Source of the DNA: a virus
IMG/VR virus record: IMGVR_UViG_3300028025_001492
Location: 1-40,218 of that record
DNA: 40,218 nucleotides
Direction: 5' to 3' (one strand)
Position 1 is the stretch's first letter. Each line of letters opens with the position of its first letter. Both the position numbers and the translations under genes were made by a program. The notes under the pieces were generated by a model, which was not told the DNA's origin, ran no database searches, and was given only the letters and a program-made list of their open reading frames with translations. Positions 36,476-40,218 of this stretch are shown here, piece by piece.

Positions 36476-38266
36476 TTATCTTCTGGCTATTGTTCTCACA
36501 CTAGCGTTTGCTTCGCCACCTGATGTAAGACTTGAAAGAATACTCATAATGTCTGGCGCTGGTTGTCCACCTTCAGTTACTTCAGGAGGAAGAGCGCCTC
36601 CTGTTAGGACGCCAGAGGGAGCAGGGGACGTTTGCTCAACCATAGATGGGGCAGCCCCAACAGGAGGAACTTGTTCTGCAGGTGCTGGCTCAGGCGTAAA
36701 TACTTCTTGAATTGCATCTTCAAGTGCCATACCACGTTGACGCATCTTAATAACCTCAGCAATTTGTTTAACAATTGCAGATGCATCTTGTCCTTGTGTA
36801 GCCATTGCAGGAATTGCTTGGGTGTATGCAGTTAAGGAACCAAGCAAAGCCTGGCGCATACTCTCAACTTCAATTTTTTCCAACTCTTGTGTTACGTTTA
36901 CGCTAAATGGCAACTCACGCATAGCCAAATCTTTAGAGATTAAGCCACCACCGAGTGCTTGTAGCATAAAAATAAGTCCCTGTGCTGGGTTAAGACCAGC
37001 CAACATTCCATAACGAACATCTGCTGAGTAGTCACCCTTGATGTCTTTTACTGGATTGTAAGTAATTTCATATGGTGACCCAGCATCTACACCACGAATT
37101 GTCTTCTCTGCTGGGAAAATTTTCTCATCAATCTCAAAACAAATCTGAATTACATCACGTAATGCACTTGCAAAGATTGCTTGGGCTGATTTAACCTGTG
37201 TATCAAAGGCACCCATAAGGGCTTGTACACCTTGACCAGTTACAATTGATGCATCAATGTTTCCAGTACGTCCTTCTGGATAACGTGCACCAACTCTAAG
37301 TTCTTGATTTAATAATGTTTGCTCAGTAAACGCACCTTGTGGAAGGGTAAGTTCTACACGGCGGACACCACCAGGTGTGGCTGTGCGGATAATCGCATCT
37401 CCACCAAGTTGTAATTCGTTAACATCAGCAGGTACAACAATAGGAGCCTGTACAGATTTCTCTGCTGCTTCCATTGCAAGTAAGGCAAATCGGTTACGAA
37501 GTAACTGAATACCTAGGATGTCATCAAATTGTCCACGCATTTCACCATCAACAGATGGCTTACGGGCTACAACAACCATCATCTTACCTAGAGGATTTTT
37601 AGCCTCTGATAAAACTAAATTTTCTTTGGTTGGCAAATAGATAACAGACTGGTCTTTATCGTAATAGCGAATCATTTCAATCTGAGCGTTAAGGTCTTGC
37701 TCATAGCGTAGTTTGCCTAGGAGTTGATACTCATACTCAGGGAATAACGAAACAAGTTCGCCCAAGGTCAGCATATATCTTTTAGCAAATGCAACACAGC
37801 GTCCATAGCGGTCAAACTCAGGGTAAGCACCAATTGGGTTTTCTAGGCGGATGCGTGGCATCTTTGCTTCTTCATCCAGTTCAATAATGAACGGGAGGAA
37901 ACCATATGTGATATACCAATCAGCACCTTGGTACATCTGTACTGACAAATCAGAGTGATTAAAATAGTTTGATGCTATACGTGTACGGGTATCTGCAAAC
38001 TTACGGGCACGGTCTTTAACAGCATTAGCAGCAGAACAGTTAACTGCTGGTAGTGGAGCCATAACCTCAGAAAGGTCACGGGCTACAATGTCAACAAAGT
38101 TTGCTACTACGTTTGTATCAACGCCCTCTGGAAAGAAATCAGGATAGACGGAAGCAATTTGCCCTTTGCGAACCGCAAGAACATCTTGTGCACGAGAATC
38201 TCTATCTACAGCACGATAGCGTAAAGACTGAACTCGTGCACTAATTTGCTCAATTGATAAAGCCAT
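36476..38266 (-). CDS. Portal protein
   Basis: This 596-aa protein directly follows terminase, the usual place. It has an N-terminal helical clip region (VDIVARDLSEVMAPLPAV), YITYGFLPFIIELDEE, the MRYYDKD-type strand IEMIRYYDKDQSVIY, NRFALLAMEAAEKSVQAP, and a C-terminal helical barrel tail with a Pro-rich end (TPEPAPAEQVPPVG). Portals form a 12-subunit ring for DNA entry. The family signature is by position and pattern, not by an exact motif. Confidence 0.8.
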   Translation of the reverse strand: MALSIEQISARVQSLRYRAVDRDSRAQDVLAVRKGQIASVYPDFFPEGVDTNVVANFVDIVARDLSEVMAPLPAVNCSAANAVKDRARKFADTRTRIASNYFNHSDLSVQMYQGADWYITYGFLPFIIELDEEAKMPRIRLENPIGAYPEFDRYGRCVAFAKRYMLTLGELVSLFPEYEYQLLGKLRYEQDLNAQIEMIRYYDKDQSVIYLPTKENLVLSEAKNPLGKMMVVVARKPSVDGEMRGQFDDILGIQLLRNRFALLAMEAAEKSVQAPIVVPADVNELQLGGDAIIRTATPGGVRRVELTLPQGAFTEQTLLNQELRVGARYPEGRTGNIDASIVTGQGVQALMGAFDTQVKSAQAIFASALRDVIQICFEIDEKIFPAEKTIRGVDAGSPYEITYNPVKDIKGDYSADVRYGMLAGLNPAQGLIFMLQALGGGLISKDLAMRELPFSVNVTQELEKIEVESMRQALLGSLTAYTQAIPAMATQGQDASAIVKQIAEVIKMRQRGMALEDAIQEVFTPEPAPAEQVPPVGAAPSMVEQTSPAPSGVLTGGALPPEVTEGGQPAPDIMSILSSLTSGGEANASVRTIARR

Positions 38267-38273
38267 TTATATC

Positions 38274-40139
38274 CTAACCGTAAGTATCTTGCCATTGCTC
38301 TGCAATAGCGTCGTCTAAATTAATTGTGTATCGGCTTTGCATTTGTCTTCTTGTTGCCCAGCGATTGTTTGTATATGAAGTCAAGCCTGAACTCTTCTGC
38401 ATTAACTCACGAACCTTGATAACTGCAAACCATAAAGCCATTACGCAGTCAGTAGCATTTCTAGTCTCAGGCTTCCAAGTGATTAACTGTTGGACTAACG
38501 CCTTAAGACCTTCAGAGCCTTCATTGCTTGGTAGTTCAATTAAGTTGTTATCTTGGAATCTGCCATCTCGCAGGTTTCCAAATAGGGCTGCCATAGATGC
38601 TACACCGAAAGATGTATCCCATTTGTTCTTGCCAGTAAAGTGTGAGTTTAATTGGCAACCGTGTGCTGCTAGCCAGTTCCTTAACTCATCATCTAGGGCG
38701 TAAGCCTTCTGGTGAGCGTTAATCTCAATACGTAATTCTTGTGGTTTAAATTTTTGAACCCACTCTTCGATAAGTTCTCGAATCTTAAAAGGTGTAGGTT
38801 CGGTCATATTGGCACAATCTAAAACATAAATCTTGCCATCTGCTTTATTGTAAGTAACTGCAACGGCTGCGGTAGCACCAGCCATAGCGGGGTCTAGCCC
38901 TATGATGGTATATGCCTCAACATTTTTTGGATGACCAGGTGCCCCAGGTTTTAGCGGTCCACGCTTTCGCATTCCGTTGACACATCCTGCGACAGAGCCT
39001 GGTGCAAAGATTGCGTCTTGGGTAACATCTTCTTGTTGGTAGACCATAGCCCAGACACTCGGAGCAACTTCAGACCGCCTTGTAAATAACGCGGGTCCAT
39101 CCCATTTTGGATAAAGTCCATTTTCGTCCACTTCATCTTGGTCACCTTCGGCTCTATCAGTTTTTGCCCAAAGGGTTTTCCAGTTTTCTGGTTTCTCATC
39201 AAACTCTAAAACGGCTGGCATTGCACAGTATGTAAATGGCGATTTGCCACCAGTCCAGTTTGAACCATCTCGTATCTGTTTATATAAATCTATAGGGGCG
39301 ACACGGGTTCCAACTATAAGCAGTTTTCCGTGCCGTCCCAAACGTGTGATAACTTCCTTTTGAAGCCATTCAATTTGCTTTTCCCACTCGTGGGCATTTG
39401 AGTTCATCACAACATCATCTAGGATAATCAGGTCAGCACGTGCACCGTAAATCTGAGACCCAAATCCTAAAGCCTGTACCGTAGGGTCTTTTTCGCCAGA
39501 GTCTCGTCCAGCACCTAGGTAAATCATATCTGCTGACCAGGTAGGTGAGTCAGCCTTGTATCCGCCGTTTGGACCAAATGCCATCTGTAACTTAATCCAA
39601 GATGGGTGGGACATACGGGTCTTTATGGCACTTAAAAATTTTCTAGCCATACCCTGAGTTTTAGAAACAATAATGATTCTAACATTCGGGTCAGTTGCAA
39701 TTCGGTAGGTTACGTAGTTAATCGTAATCACCGTTGACTTGGCGTGCTCAGGGGGTACGTTTATTAAAACTCGGTTGGGTGCGCCTGGTTCATAAATTAT
39801 CGCAGGTGGCTGCCAACGGGGTGGTAAGCCATCAATTAAGTCAATCCAGTTTAACTGGTGAGGAAATAGTTTAGTTTCTAAGAACTGCTCAGAGAATTCG
39901 GGGAAGGTAATACCCTTAAGGTTAGATAGGTCAGCCTTGACACCCTTACCCGCAAGGCGGGCTTTGTCGGCTAAATCTTTAAACTCAGGTTGGTTCATTG
40001 ACCATTGTCGGAAGGTTACTTCATTCCTACCAACAGCCTTCATAGCGTCAACTATCGTTGAGCCTTGGCTCAGTAATTCCAGAACTTGCTTCTGGGCTGT
40101 GTCCTTTGAGATGTTTTGTATCCCAGGTTTCCTACCCAT
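38274..40139 (-). CDS. terL: Terminase large subunit with HTH-like N-terminus
   Basis: The start is the ATG at 40139 with AAAGGGAGACGT upstream; a longer frame to 40178 lacks a ribosome-binding site. The 621-aa protein has an HTH-like N-terminus (STIVDAMKAVGRNEVTFRQW, 27-46) that may replace a small terminase subunit, a deviant Walker A PPEHAKST (129-136), Walker B LIILDD (237-242) and an RNase H-like nuclease starting IIGLDPAMAG (Asp416). It cuts and packages DNA. No separate terS gene is seen. It is the first gene of the late operon. Confidence 0.92.
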   Translation of the reverse strand: MGRKPGIQNISKDTAQKQVLELLSQGSTIVDAMKAVGRNEVTFRQWSMNQPEFKDLADKARLAGKGVKADLSNLKGITFPEFSEQFLETKLFPHQLNWIDLIDGLPPRWQPPAIIYEPGAPNRVLINVPPEHAKSTVITINYVTYRIATDPNVRIIIVSKTQGMARKFLSAIKTRMSHPSWIKLQMAFGPNGGYKADSPTWSADMIYLGAGRDSGEKDPTVQALGFGSQIYGARADLIILDDVVMNSNAHEWEKQIEWLQKEVITRLGRHGKLLIVGTRVAPIDLYKQIRDGSNWTGGKSPFTYCAMPAVLEFDEKPENWKTLWAKTDRAEGDQDEVDENGLYPKWDGPALFTRRSEVAPSVWAMVYQQEDVTQDAIFAPGSVAGCVNGMRKRGPLKPGAPGHPKNVEAYTIIGLDPAMAGATAAVAVTYNKADGKIYVLDCANMTEPTPFKIRELIEEWVQKFKPQELRIEINAHQKAYALDDELRNWLAAHGCQLNSHFTGKNKWDTSFGVASMAALFGNLRDGRFQDNNLIELPSNEGSEGLKALVQQLITWKPETRNATDCVMALWFAVIKVRELMQKSSGLTSYTNNRWATRRQMQSRYTINLDDAIAEQWQDTYG

Positions 40140-40179
40140 ACGTCTCCCTTTAAAACATAGATTAAACGCCCCTACCAAA

Positions 40180-40218
40180 CGGGCAGAATACCCCCATATA
40201 TATTATTATATATATTAT
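40180..40218 (-). promoter_or_regulatory. Likely late-operon promoter region at the right edge
   Basis: Read leftward, the window edge starts ATAATATATATAATAATAT, containing TATAAT, and runs into ATATGGGGG, about 40-60 bases before terminase. It resembles the divergent control region near 11767-11792 (ATAATATATATTATATAAGG), another AT-only tract ending in a G run. The exact -10 cannot be fixed because the window ends here. Confidence 0.45.

Noticed and set aside
1-40218. Terminal inverted or direct repeats joining both window ends
   Set aside because: The repeat at 1-116 pairs with 1351-1466, not with the right end; the last bases are only AT-rich.

Overview
The window looks like most or all of the genome of an uncultured tailed phage of a low-GC actinobacterium. 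A WhiB-like (Wbl) iron-sulfur regulator, a family confined to actinobacteria and their phages, points to the host phylum. The large terminase, portal, scaffold and N4-gp56-type capsid genes show it is a tailed phage. I see no tape-measure, tail-tube or sheath gene, but there are three large uncharacterised proteins (1722, 509 and 365 aa) between the portal and capsid genes, so a short-tailed (podovirus-like) particle is the best guess. I found no integrase, repressor, DNA polymerase, tRNA or CRISPR array.

Layout. (A) 1-5850, rightward: about 23 mostly tiny genes (36-226 aa), many joined by ATGA-type overlaps. They include a SprT-like metallopeptidase, a WhiB-like protein, a lytic transglycosylase and several zinc-ribbon proteins. 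A promoter at 465-470 probably drives them, and many carry the unusual start element CTTAAGACAGGAGAA. (B) 11679 down to 5850, leftward: DNA metabolism (RecB/Cas4-like nuclease in two frames, RecA/DnaB-like ATPase, PD-(D/E)XK-like nucleases, primase in two frames, an Nmad1-like protein) and a phage sigma factor. It runs from a divergent promoter near 11770 to a terminator at 5830-5850. (C) 11855-12476, rightward: a 12-codon leader ORF and a SAM methyltransferase, ending in a bidirectional terminator. (D) 40139 down to 12541, leftward: terminase, portal, HslV-like Ntn hydrolase, large virion proteins, scaffold, capsid, a cluster of lysine-rich mini-proteins, connector, tail fibres and adhesins, glycosyltransferase, receptor-region protein and the lysis genes (holin candidates and an M15 endolysin).

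The strongest unexplained signals are regulatory. The octamer CTTAAGAC occurs about 30 times, mostly in the left 10.4 kb and often fused to a Shine-Dalgarno sequence. Two leader RNAs at 1200-1269 and 1485-1553 share one architecture, including a T-loop-like UUCAAGA hairpin. The leader of the replication operon has a hairpin whose loop is perfectly complementary over 9 nt to the GACAGGAGA ribosome-binding site. Together these suggest a phage-wide RNA-level control circuit. Other notable features are the HslV-like protease in the head module, two essential-looking genes each split by one base at a 4-base homopolymer, and a 116-bp perfect inverted repeat at the left edge that may be an amplification or assembly artefact.

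All assignments come from reading the sequence; no database search was possible.
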